Positions 1 through 7,303 of a stretch of 64,000 nt of DNA are shown here, piece after piece; the first letter of the stretch is position 1; the number at the start of each line of letters is the position of its first letter. The position numbers and the translations under genes were made by a program. Source of the DNA: Bog-473 sp963755375 (GTDB lineage Bacteria; Actinomycetota; Acidimicrobiia; Acidimicrobiales; RAAP-2); assembly GCA_963755375.1 (NCBI GenBank), contig CAVWKG010000016.1, positions 620,001 through 684,000 of the forward strand, given 5' to 3'. Under the pieces are notes generated by a model, which was given only the letters and a program-made list of their open reading frames with translations, was not told the origin of the DNA and made no database searches.

Positions 1-158
1 CCGGTCCCGGTTGGAAGGGACTCGGCCTCCGAGGGACAGGCGGACCGGTAGGTGCGCCGGATCCGGCCCGCTCCACCCGTGGGAGCGCCCACGAACCGGC
101 GACGAGGCGGGGAGTGCGCTCCTGACCTGCGTCAGGCTGCTGCGCCGCCCGAAACCAC

Positions 159-164
159 TACAAT
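159..164 (+). promoter_or_regulatory. candidate -10 box upstream of the first gene
   Basis: TACAAT matches the actinobacterial -10 form TANNNT and lies about 85 nt upstream of the GTG at 250. No convincing -35 hexamer is visible 16-18 bp upstream, so this is only a candidate. The rest of positions 1-249 holds no ORF that I can support. Confidence 0.3.
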
Positions 165-249
165 GTCTGGGCGGTCGACCGGGTCCGTACGGTCCGGCCG
201 TCAGAGCGCGGGACGCCAAGATGCGGTCCGGGTGTGACAAGGAGTTCTC

Positions 250-456
250 GTGAAAAAGGGACGCCATCGGCGCTTCGAGGAAGCGCGCAGCCTGAAGCGG
301 TCGTCGACCGAGTCGACGGGACGATGTGCCGAGTGTGGTGCAGAGCCTGACGACGTCCACGCGTCGTGGTGCCTGGCCGAGGAGGATCAGTACGACCGCA
401 TCCTCGGCTCCATGCCGACCAGCGCCGTCGCGGACGACGACCCGCTGAAGGACTGA
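250..456 (+). CDS. small conserved-type hypothetical protein with Cys motif
   Basis: This encodes a 68-residue soluble protein of unknown function. The GTG start is fixed by AAGGAG at 239-244. The N-terminus is strongly basic (MKKGRHRRFEEAR). The middle has CAEC followed by a third Cys in HASWC, which could hold a metal ion but lacks a clear fourth ligand. The C-terminus is acidic. There are no membrane segments or signal peptide. The following bases are a tandem repeat rather than a partner gene, so context gives no function. The good ribosome-binding site and the coding-like composition make it likely to be real. Confidence 0.6.
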   Translation: MKKGRHRRFEEARSLKRSSTESTGRCAECGAEPDDVHASWCLAEEDQYDRILGSMPTSAVADDDPLKD

Positions 457-482
457 GCCGGCTCAACGACTGAGCGGCCGAA

Positions 483-565
483 GGACCGAGCCGGCTGATG
501 GACCAGCCGGCTGATGGACCGAGCCGGCTGATGGACCAGCCGGCTGATGGACCGAGCCGGCTGAT
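483..565 (+). repeat. short tandem repeat, alternating 17- and 16-bp units
   Basis: Five tandem units alternate between GGACCGAGCCGGCTGAT (17 bp) and GGACCAGCCGGCTGAT (16 bp), so the higher-order period is 33 bp. A degenerate extra copy may follow at 566-580. The block lies just after the stop codon of the small gene at 250-456 and before the stop of the reverse-strand gene at 626. There are no unique spacers, so it is not a CRISPR array. Confidence 0.9.
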
Positions 566-625
566 GGATCAGCGATTGAGCCCCGGGAAGCCGACGCCGG
601 TCGCCGCAGACCAAGTAGCGGCAGA

Positions 626-1394
626 CTAAGAAGAGCCGGTCTCCCCGTCGCTGCGCCGGCTCCGCACCGCCGGGTGGGGGAGTGCCACGCCCTTCGTACG
701 GAGACGGTCCCGCTCCTGTACCAGCTCCACGAAGTGGTCGTAGGCCTTCCGTCCGACCATCTTGGTGAGCTCGGGCTGCATCTCCTGGTAGACGGGCTTC
801 GTTCCCACGAACGCGTCGGGTGACTCGGTGCACCACCAGTGGAACTCGCGGCCACCCTTGCCCCAGTGCCGCCGGTCCCACTGCCTGATGACCGACGTCA
901 CGTGGCCTTCGTCGTCATCGACCTGGTCCTCCCGGCGCAGCGGGAGCTGCCAGCAGACCTCCGGCTTGAGCGTCATGTGGTCGACGCCCCGGTTCATGGC
1001 TGCGATGTGGAACGCGCAGCCGACACCGCCTGCGAACCCGGGCTTGTTGAGGAAGATGCAGGCGTCGTCGGCGAGAACGCGTCACGGTCTCGCCGCTCTT
1101 GTTCACGTGGATCACGCTCTTCTTCGTGCCGTGGTTCTGCCACTCGTCGGGCGTGAGGGAGGCGGCCGCCTTCTCGACCCGTCGGGCGTCCTTCTTGTCG
1201 ACCAGGTGGGCGCCGTAGCTGCAGCAGCCCTGGACGAGCTCGGGTGCGGGGCCGGTGAGCACCCCCTGGCACCCGTTCCCGAAGATACAGGTCCAGTTGC
1301 TCGTCAAGAACGTGACGTCGAACACCCACGTCCGCTCTTCCTCGTCGTCCTCGAAGCTGATCCACTCGTGCGTGTCGGTCGGTGTCGTGGCCAC
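626..1394 (-). pseudogene. conserved actinobacterial Cys-rich protein, frameshifted
   Basis: Two reverse-strand reading frames read as one protein of about 255 residues. The first, from a GTG at 1394, carries the motifs WTCIFGNGCQGVLTGP and QGCCSYGAH and runs to about 1085. The second begins near 1081 with ACIFLNKPGF, continues through VCWQLPLRRED and WWCTE, and stops at 626. Many actinobacteria encode an uncharacterised cysteine-cluster protein that joins these blocks in one frame. A single surplus base near 1081-1085 explains the break: removing it gives a continuous frame. The alternative frame has a TGA just upstream of the join, so readthrough without a shift is impossible. It may be a true pseudogene or a sequencing error. 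The cysteines suggest metal or Fe-S binding, but the function is not known to me. Confidence 0.75.
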
Positions 1395-1402
1395 GGCCAG
1401 GC

Positions 1403-1408
1403 ACGTTA
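1403..1408 (-). promoter_or_regulatory. candidate -10 (TAACGT) for the reverse-strand Cys-rich gene
   Basis: Read on the reverse strand, TAACGT lies 8 nt before the GTG at 1394. It fits the TANNNT boxes found close to other starts in this window, though the spacing is slightly longer than the usual 6 nt. Confidence 0.35.
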
Positions 1409-1563
1409 CAGCGCGCGCGCACGAGAGCTCGACGCACCGTCGCCGTCAACGCCACATGGAAATCCCGGGTGGCCGCCCCGCTGCCGGCGGACCGACCCGG
1501 AGGCGGGGCCGGGCCCTTTCTGCCAGCACAGGGGCCGGAAACCGTCCAGTGGACGGCACGCCG

Positions 1564-1569
1564 TACACT
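1564..1569 (+). promoter_or_regulatory. -10 box of a probable leaderless promoter (TACACT)
   Basis: TACACT is followed by exactly 6 nt and then the ATG at 1576. This spacing would place the transcription start at or next to the A of the start codon. No Shine-Dalgarno sequence of usual spacing is needed or obvious. Confidence 0.55.
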
Positions 1570-1575
1570 GGAGCC

Positions 1576-2235
1576 ATGGCAACCACCACCGAAGATCTCC
1601 AGACGACCGCCCCCGTCGTCACGCTCACGCCCGAGGCGCACAAGATCGTGCGGGACGCCATCGCGCAGGAACCGGATCCGGCGAACCTGGCCCTCTGGCT
1701 CGAGGTGCGAGGGGTGCAGGAGGGCACCTTCATCTACGACCTCTATTTCCAGGCGATTTCCGACGCCGACGATGGGGACGCCCGCCACGTCCAGGACGAG
1801 CTCGAGATCGTCATCCCGTCCGCCAGCGTCGACCGCCTTCGGGGTGCCCGGCTCGAATGGTCGGAGGCCGACGGCGGCGGTCTGGTGCTGGTCAACCCCA
1901 ACACGCCCACCCCCGAGGAGGTGTCGCCCGGGGTCCCGCCCGAGATCCTGGCCAAGGGCATCACCAGCCCGCTGGCCCTCCGGGTCGTCGCCGTCCTGGA
2001 GCAGGCGGTCAACCCCTCTATCGCGAGCCACGGTGGCCGGGCCGATCTGGTGGCCCTCAACGACGAGGATGGCAGCGCCTACCTGCGGCTCTCCGGCGGC
2101 TGCCAGGGTTGCGCCATGTCGCAGATGACGCTCCGTCAGGGGATCGAGACCACGCTGCTCGAAGAGGTGCCGGAGCTGACCCGCGTGCTCGATGTCACCG
2201 ACCACGGCAGCGGCGAGAATCCGTTCTACGAATAG
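1576..2235 (+). CDS. NifU-domain Fe-S cluster biogenesis protein (NfuA-like)
   Basis: This 219-residue protein has two parts. The N-terminal half (about residues 13-105) resembles a degenerate A-type/HesB carrier domain. The C-terminal half (about 125-210) is an Nfu domain with SGGCQGCAMSQ, whose CxxC pair holds a bridging Fe-S cluster in this family. Such proteins deliver clusters to client enzymes in the cytosol. The ATG at 1576 is chosen because TACACT lies 6 nt before it and because the two-domain family starts here; an in-frame upstream extension is GC-rich noise. It lies just upstream of aroC, which has its own -10 box. The fold assignment is firm, the exact clients are not. Confidence 0.85.
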   Translation: MATTTEDLQTTAPVVTLTPEAHKIVRDAIAQEPDPANLALWLEVRGVQEGTFIYDLYFQAISDADDGDARHVQDELEIVIPSASVDRLRGARLEWSEADGGGLVLVNPNTPTPEEVSPGVPPEILAKGITSPLALRVVAVLEQAVNPSIASHGGRADLVALNDEDGSAYLRLSGGCQGCAMSQMTLRQGIETTLLEEVPELTRVLDVTDHGSGENPFYE

Positions 2236-2280
2236 GGGAGTACGGGGCCTCGGGGCTCCGGGAGGGCGTTGGGCGTCCGG

Positions 2281-2286
2281 TAGCGT
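2281..2286 (+). promoter_or_regulatory. -10 box of a probable leaderless aroC promoter (TAGCGT)
   Basis: TAGCGT is separated by exactly 6 nt from the GTG start of aroC at 2293, the same geometry as at 1564-1576. It marks the likely start of the shikimate operon. Confidence 0.5.
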
Positions 2287-2292
2287 AGCTGC

Positions 2293-3534
2293 GTGCTTCG
2301 CTTCCTGACCGCCGGAGAGTCTCACGGTCGCGCCCTGGTCGTGATTGTCGAGGGCCTGCCGGCCGGGCTGTCCGTCGAGGCCTCCGACATCGCCGACGAG
2401 CTGGCCCGGCGACGGCTCGGCTACGGGCGCGGCCCACGTATGCGCTTCGAGGCGGACGAGATCTCCCTCGTCGGCGGCGTCCGGCACGGCCGCACGCTGG
2501 GCTCACCGGTGGCCATCGAGATCGCCAACACCGAATGGCCGAAGTGGACGGAGGAGATGTCCCCCGAGCCCGGTGTCCCCGCCAAGGTGCTCACCCAGCC
2601 CCGTCCGGGCCACGCCGACCTGCCCGGCATGCTCAAGTACGGCTTTGCGGACGCCCGCGACGTGTTGGAACGGGCATCCGCCCGGGAGACGGCGGCCCGG
2701 GTGGCCGCGGGCACGCTCGCCAAGCTGCTCCTGACCCACCTCGGAGTCTCCATCGTGAGCCACATCGTGGCGCTGGGGGAGGCCGCCACGGGTGCCGAGA
2801 GCCCGAGGCCGGGGGCCGGCGACCTCGGGACGGTGGATGCCAGCGCGGTGCGCTGCTTCGACCCGGCGGGGGAGAAGGCGATGGTCGCCGCGGTGAAGGC
2901 GGCCGCCAAGGTCGGTGACTCCCTCGGCGGCATCGCCGAGGTCCTGGCGTACGGCGTGCCGGTCGGCCTCGGCAGCCACGTGCACTGGGATCGCAAGCTC
3001 GACGCCAACCTCGCGCAGGCCCTGATGTCGATCCAGGCGGTCAAGGCGGTCGAGATCGGGGAAGGCTGGGACAACGCGGCGCGCCGGGGCTCGGATGCGC
3101 ACGACGCCATCCACTACGACAAGGCGGAGGGCTACGTCCGTCCCACGGACCGGGCGGGCGGCATCGAGGGCGGCATCTCCAACGGTGCGCTCCTGGTGGC
3201 TCGCGTGGCGATGAAGCCGCTGGCGACCCTCAACCGGCCCGTGCTCGAGACGGTCGACGTGGTGACAAAGGAGTCGACGGTGAGCTTCCGCGAGCGCACC
3301 GACGTCACCGCCGTGCCCGCCATGGGCGTGGTCGCCGAGTCGATGATGGCGCTGGTGCTGGCCACCGAGGCGCTGCGCAAGTTCGGAGGGGACTCGCTCG
3401 CCGAGGTCGTCCGCAATCGCGACGGCTTCGTGGCCTCGCTCGGCTCCACGCCGTCGTCGGCCGTCGGCAGCCCGAGGTCCCAGCCAGGGGTCGGCGCCGC
3501 CTCGACCGCGGGTCCCGGCAGCGCGACGGGATGA
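2293..3534 (+). CDS. aroC: chorismate synthase
   Basis: This is the last enzyme of the shikimate pathway, converting 5-enolpyruvylshikimate 3-phosphate to chorismate with reduced FMN. The 413-residue product opens with the family signature FLTAGESHG and contains RMRFEADEISLVGGVRHGRT and the RASARETAARV block. It is about 20 residues longer than typical because of a Ser/Gly-rich C-terminal tail after about residue 385. The GTG start follows TAGCGT by 6 nt. Its stop overlaps the start of aroK by 4 bp (ATGA), which indicates translational coupling. Confidence 0.97.
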   Translation: MLRFLTAGESHGRALVVIVEGLPAGLSVEASDIADELARRRLGYGRGPRMRFEADEISLVGGVRHGRTLGSPVAIEIANTEWPKWTEEMSPEPGVPAKVLTQPRPGHADLPGMLKYGFADARDVLERASARETAARVAAGTLAKLLLTHLGVSIVSHIVALGEAATGAESPRPGAGDLGTVDASAVRCFDPAGEKAMVAAVKAAAKVGDSLGGIAEVLAYGVPVGLGSHVHWDRKLDANLAQALMSIQAVKAVEIGEGWDNAARRGSDAHDAIHYDKAEGYVRPTDRAGGIEGGISNGALLVARVAMKPLATLNRPVLETVDVVTKESTVSFRERTDVTAVPAMGVVAESMMALVLATEALRKFGGDSLAEVVRNRDGFVASLGSTPSSAVGSPRSQPGVGAASTAGPGSATG

Positions 3535-4088
3535 CCCCCCGCATCCTGCTCGTCGGGATGATGGGCGCCGGCAAGACCACCACGGGACGCCTCCTGGCCC
3601 AACATCTCGGTTGGGGATACCGGGACTCCGACGCGGACGTCGAGTCGACCACCGGGTTGAGCGTGCCCGAGCTGTTCGCCCGCGACGGTGAGGCGGCCTT
3701 CCGTCGCGCCGAGGCGGGAGTGCTCGCCGCCGCCTGTGCCGACCCCGCGCCATCGGTGGTGTCGGTGGCGGGCGGCGCCGTGCTGAGCGCCGACAACCGC
3801 CGGGTCATAGCCGCCAGCGGGATCGTCGTCTGGCTGCGGGCGCGGCCCGAGACGCTTGCCGCGCGGGTGGGAGATGGTGCGGGCCGGCCCCTGCTCGGCG
3901 AGGACCCCGCCGAGGCCGTGGCCCGCCTCGAGGCCGTCCGCGCCCCGCTCTACGCCGAAGTGGCGGACGTCGTGATCGACGTCGACGAGCTCGACCCTGC
4001 GTCCGTCGCCCGGCGTATCGTCGATGCGCTGGACGCTGCGGCCGACAGGGGCGTCGGCCCGGCCATCGCGCCGCAGTGTCGCGAATAG
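3531..4088 (+). CDS. aroK: shikimate kinase
   Basis: This enzyme phosphorylates shikimate at the 3-hydroxyl using ATP. The 185-residue protein has the Walker A motif GMMGAGKTT at residues 9-17, the substrate-binding DSD at about 32-34 and the lid region GRPLLGED. The ATG overlaps the aroC stop as ATGA. In related actinobacteria aroB follows directly, but here aroB begins 3.2 kb further on because an IS remnant and an AT-rich island lie between. Confidence 0.96.
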   Translation: MTPRILLVGMMGAGKTTTGRLLAQHLGWGYRDSDADVESTTGLSVPELFARDGEAAFRRAEAGVLAAACADPAPSVVSVAGGAVLSADNRRVIAASGIVVWLRARPETLAARVGDGAGRPLLGEDPAEAVARLEAVRAPLYAEVADVVIDVDELDPASVARRIVDALDAAADRGVGPAIAPQCRE

Positions 4089-4097
4089 GACCTCAGG

Positions 4098-4960
4098 GTG
4101 AACTCAGGGACTCTGGCCAACTGGGTCACGACGGACAAGGTCGCACCGGGCGAGAAGCTCGACCCCAAGCACGTGGACCCGAGCGGGGCGATCCGTGGTC
4201 CTTTGGGTGAAGGAGGCGACCCGCCGATGAGCGTGGTCTCGTTCATCGCCTCTCAGAGGGCCGAGCACGGAGTTCCCCACGCCGAGTGCTGCCAGTTCCT
4301 CGTGGTCTCAGAGTCGTGGTTCTACAAGTGGCGCGACCGCGCACCGAAGCCTTGCCAACGGCGCCGGGCGGACCTCGACCAAAAGGTCAAGGAGAGCTTC
4401 GAGGACTCCGGCTGGAACTCGCGCACCTATGGGTCGCCCCGCGTCCACGCCGATCTGATGGACGCGGACTGGAAGGTGTCGGAGAAGACCGTGGCCGACT
4501 CCATCGCTCGCCAGGGGCACGTGGCGCGTCGCAAGCGCCGTTTCCGCTCCTTGACGCGGCCCGACAGGCCGCCCAGCCGCTTCCGGAGCTCGTCAAGCGA
4601 GACTTCAGCGTGGCCATGGTCGACGAGCAGTGGTGCGGGGACCTCACCGAGATCCCGACCGAGGAGGGCAAGCTCCATCTGGCCAGCGCCTTGGACCTTG
4701 CCGCACGCCGGATCCCGGCCTTCGCCCTCGACGAGCACCGCGACGGGGAAATGGTCGGCGCCCTCAAAGAGGTGGCGCGCTATATCGACCGCAACAACAC
4801 GATGCGTCGGCACAGCAGCTGTGAGATGCACTCTCCGGTCAATTACGTGCAGATCCAAGCCGCCCAAGAGGGGAAGGCCGCGGAGCCGTCCCCAGGATGG
4901 CCTCAGAAGCTTTCAAACGCGCCGGCTGATACTCCCCCTGGCGGCCCGATGTCATGCTGA
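4098..4960 (+). mobile_element. IS3-family transposase remnant, truncated and frameshifted
   Basis: The reading frame opening at 4098 carries an OrfA-like end (SGTLANWV) joined to the start of an OrfB transposase: helix-turn-helix-like FLVVSESWFYKWRDR, then YGSPRVHADLMDADWKVS and ARRKRRFRS. The frame changes at about 4570-4600. The second frame has LVKRDFSVAMVDEQWCGDLTEIPTEEG, whose D is the first DDE residue, and ends with RRHSSCEMHSPVNYV, the typical C-terminal block. The stretch between FALDEHRDGEMV and that block lacks the second Asp and the Glu of the DDE triad, so a large internal part is deleted. It cannot encode an active enzyme. I found no clear terminal inverted repeats. Its GC content is host-like and it forms the left border of the AT-rich island. 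Confidence 0.85.
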
Positions 4961-5004
4961 AAGGCCAATCCGTAAGCCTCCGCGCTTTCGGGGGAAGCCC
5001 AACG

Positions 5005-6111
5005 ATGAATAAGGTATATGACGCTATAATAATTGGTGGCGGCTTTTTTGGCTTGTCAATTGCCAATTATTTGAAAAGTCAGCTTGATCGAAAAGACATC
5101 TTGGTGCTTGAAAAAGAAGCGGACTTTATGCAACGAGCCTCACTGAATAATCAAGCTAGAGTTCACGGGGGCTACCATTATCCTAGAAGTCTATTAACAG
5201 GCTTGCGCTCACAAATTAATTTTCCAAAATTTAGTAAAGAATATGAAGAAGCTATAGTTAGTGATTTTGATAAATACTACGCAGTGTCAAGAAATTTTCT
5301 AAGGTTTCTGGTAGACAGTTTGAAATATTCTGTGACCGTATTGGTGCTGAAATTGAAGATGCACCTGACGATGTTGTCGAGCTCTTTAATAATAACCTTG
5401 TTGAAAGAGTGTTTAAGGTTAAGGAGTATGCCTTCAACTCCGACATTTTAAAAAAAGGATTAATAAGAGAACTACAAAAAAAGGGAATAGATTTAGAAAC
5501 GTGCGTTGAGGTTTATAAGGTGCAGCGGGATGGTGATAATTTACGTGTACTTATGGAAGATGGCAGAAGCCACATTACTAAGAGCGTATTTAATTGTACT
5601 TACTCATCTATAAACAAGATTAATGAAAATTTCTAAACTCCCCATCATGCCACTCAAACATGAGCTGGCAGAACTGAGTTTGATAGAACTACCTCCGGAA
5701 CTAGAAGATAAGTCGGTAACTTTAATGTGTGGTCCATTTTTTTCTATCATGCCTTTTCCGGCGCGTAAACTTCACACTATTTCTCATGTTCTATATACCC
5801 CACACAGCGAGTGGGCCGACAAAGATGGCAATAATAGAGACGGACTCAACTATCTGAAGACAATCAAGCCTGTTAGTCAGTTTCGCCAGATGATTAATGA
5901 TGCCCAGCGCTATCTGCCGATAATATCAAGATCGAAATATAAAGATTCAATTTGGGAGATCAAGACAGTTCTTCAGCAAAGCGAGCAGGATGACAGTCGA
6001 CCCATTTTATTTAGACAAAACAATGGACTAGAGGGATACCACTGTATAATGGGTGCTAAGCTTGATAATATTTATGACGTATTTAGGGAATTGGATTTAA
6101 TGTATGACTAG
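5005..6111 (+). pseudogene. FAD-dependent oxidoreductase (DadA-like), two frameshifts
   Basis: Three overlapping frames form one protein of about 368 residues. The start at 5005 gives MNKVYDAIIIGGGFFGLS, a Rossmann GxGxxG FAD-binding motif, followed by ARVHGGYHYPRS. Near 5295-5305 the frame shifts at a T run: adding one T restores SKVSGRQFEIFCDRIG and continues to 5620. A second shift lies at 5628-5630, where removing one T restores NENSKLPIMPLKHE. The C-terminal part runs to a TAG at 6109-6111. The family acts on glycine, D-amino acid or related C-N bonds, but no substrate can be inferred. Both breaks are single-base changes in T homopolymers, so they may be sequencing errors. The 3' end overlaps the next gene by 8 bp, which suggests coupled translation originally. 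Confidence 0.7.
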
Positions 6112-7090
6112 AACTGAGAGCTTGGTTCTTGAAGATCAATTTGTATCAATAGTTATTATTACTGATCCGACCACAGAGAACTTAGCCGACTCCGTTGAAG
6201 ATCTAGCAAATTTGCTCGGAACTTCGTACACAAACTATGAAGTGATAGTTGTTGATAACAATTTAAAGCTATCAGAAACTGTTAAAATTAGTGATTTATT
6301 AGAAACGGTTCCGTGTGTACGTGTAATTAAATTGTCTCGTCAATATAGTAGGGATGTTTGCGTTTTTGTCGGTCTAGAATCAGCTATTGGTGATGTAGTG
6401 GTTATAAAGGATACTACTGACCCACTATCTCTAGTCAAGAGATTTATATCTGAAGTCCGAGAATATGATCTCGTATTTGGGGTTAGTTCGAAACGAACTA
6501 GAGCAGGAGTAATAAATAACTATGGGGCCAAGTTATTTTATTGGTACAACAAGAAATTTCTGGACATTTATATACCTGAACGTAGTACCTACTTCATAGC
6601 TTTTAGTCGTCGGGCTCTTAACGCAGTAACGAGAAGTCGTCAGTATGCGCGGCATATTAGGTATCTCGCACGTCAAGTTGGTTATAAAAGTACTGAAATA
6701 GAATATTCACCTAACCAGCAATTGAAACAGGAAAAGAAAAAAGTTAGCGAACTTATATTTTCGGCTCTTGAACTCGCTACAAATTATTCCAAATCTCCTC
6801 TACGTTTTGTTTCGTGGATTGGTTTTATAATTTCAATATTAAACCTTGTTTATGCGGTGTACGTTATTTCAGCCAAGTTATTTATTAATAACATAGCTCA
6901 GGGCTGGACGACCTTATCATTGCAAAACTCTATAATGTTTTTCTTCTTATTCGCTATTCTCGCAGTGATGTGTGAATACATTGGTCAGATTTTACAAGAG
7001 TCAAGAGATCAACCGCCTTATCACATAGCCGATGAACGAAATAGCAAAGTGAGTATGGCTGATGCTAATCGTCGCAACATAATAAAGTAG
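6104..7090 (+). CDS. divergent family-2 glycosyltransferase with C-terminal membrane helices
   Basis: This 328-residue protein has the layout of DPM1/GtrB-type polyisoprenyl-phosphate glycosyltransferases: a GT2 catalytic domain (about residues 12-220) and two hydrophobic segments at about 242-262 and 282-302. The beta strand YEVIVVDNN replaces the usual VDDGS, and GDVVVIKDTTDP replaces the DADLQDPP type of motif, so the metal and sugar-nucleotide site is unusual. The late block FSRRALNAV matches the family. The ATG overlaps the oxidoreductase ORF by 8 bp. Codon use is AT-rich like its island neighbours, indicating transfer. A role in making a surface glycan or glycolipid is inferred from the family only; the altered motifs leave activity uncertain. 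Confidence 0.7.
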   Translation: MTRTESLVLEDQFVSIVIITDPTTENLADSVEDLANLLGTSYTNYEVIVVDNNLKLSETVKISDLLETVPCVRVIKLSRQYSRDVCVFVGLESAIGDVVVIKDTTDPLSLVKRFISEVREYDLVFGVSSKRTRAGVINNYGAKLFYWYNKKFLDIYIPERSTYFIAFSRRALNAVTRSRQYARHIRYLARQVGYKSTEIEYSPNQQLKQEKKKVSELIFSALELATNYSKSPLRFVSWIGFIISILNLVYAVYVISAKLFINNIAQGWTTLSLQNSIMFFFLFAILAVMCEYIGQILQESRDQPPYHIADERNSKVSMADANRRNIIK

Positions 7091-7109
7091 ACGTCTACGA
7101 AGTAGACAA

Positions 7110-7205
7110 ATGAATACGACAAGCGAATACCGAAAATTGATACCAAGCACAAAGCCCTGGGAATTTCCTGATTTCAACCTAAATGAATTAGGCGCAAATG
7201 ATTAG
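7110..7205 (+). pseudogene. truncated 31-codon ORF at the right edge of the island
   Basis: An ATG at 7110 opens a 31-codon frame beginning MNTTSEYRKLIPSTKPWEF, 19 bp after the glycosyltransferase stop, ending in TAG at 7203-7205. Base composition is still AT-rich and GC-rich host DNA begins about 10 bp later. The text reads like the N-terminus of a longer protein cut off at the insertion junction. I do not recognise the family. A 12-bp perfect palindrome, GTAGACGTCTAC, sits just before it at 7087-7098. Confidence 0.35.
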
Positions 7206-7303
7206 TTTGGGTGCTGTTAAATCGTTGCTCACCGCGTGCAGTTCATTGATGAGAAGGAAAACCACGCAGGGGACGACCCGGTAGCGGGGGAGGAGACGCA
7301 GCC

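Larger units (their letters stand above)
4985..7215. other. AT-rich genomic island inserted between aroK and aroB
   Basis: Composition drops abruptly: rows 5041-5100 and 6361-6420 contain 22 and 23 G+C out of 60, against 43 of 60 at 11641-11700. Codon use switches to AT-ending codons. The segment carries a broken FAD oxidoreductase, a glycosyltransferase and a cut-off ORF, and returns to GC-rich sequence at about 7215. The IS3 remnant lies immediately to its left. Boundaries are estimated from composition only. It interrupts an operon that is otherwise in standard order. Confidence 0.88.

Noticed and set aside
483..580. Possible CRISPR array
   Set aside because: Units are directly adjacent without unique spacers, and no cas genes are present.
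994..2487. 497-codon reverse frame across the NifU gene and the Cys-rich gene
   Set aside because: It overlaps two recognisable genes; only the other two reverse frames show conserved motifs.
4560..4610. Programmed -1 frameshift between orfA and orfB of an IS3 element
   Set aside because: The break lies inside the orfB part, and the catalytic middle of the transposase is deleted, so it is decay rather than regulated fusion.
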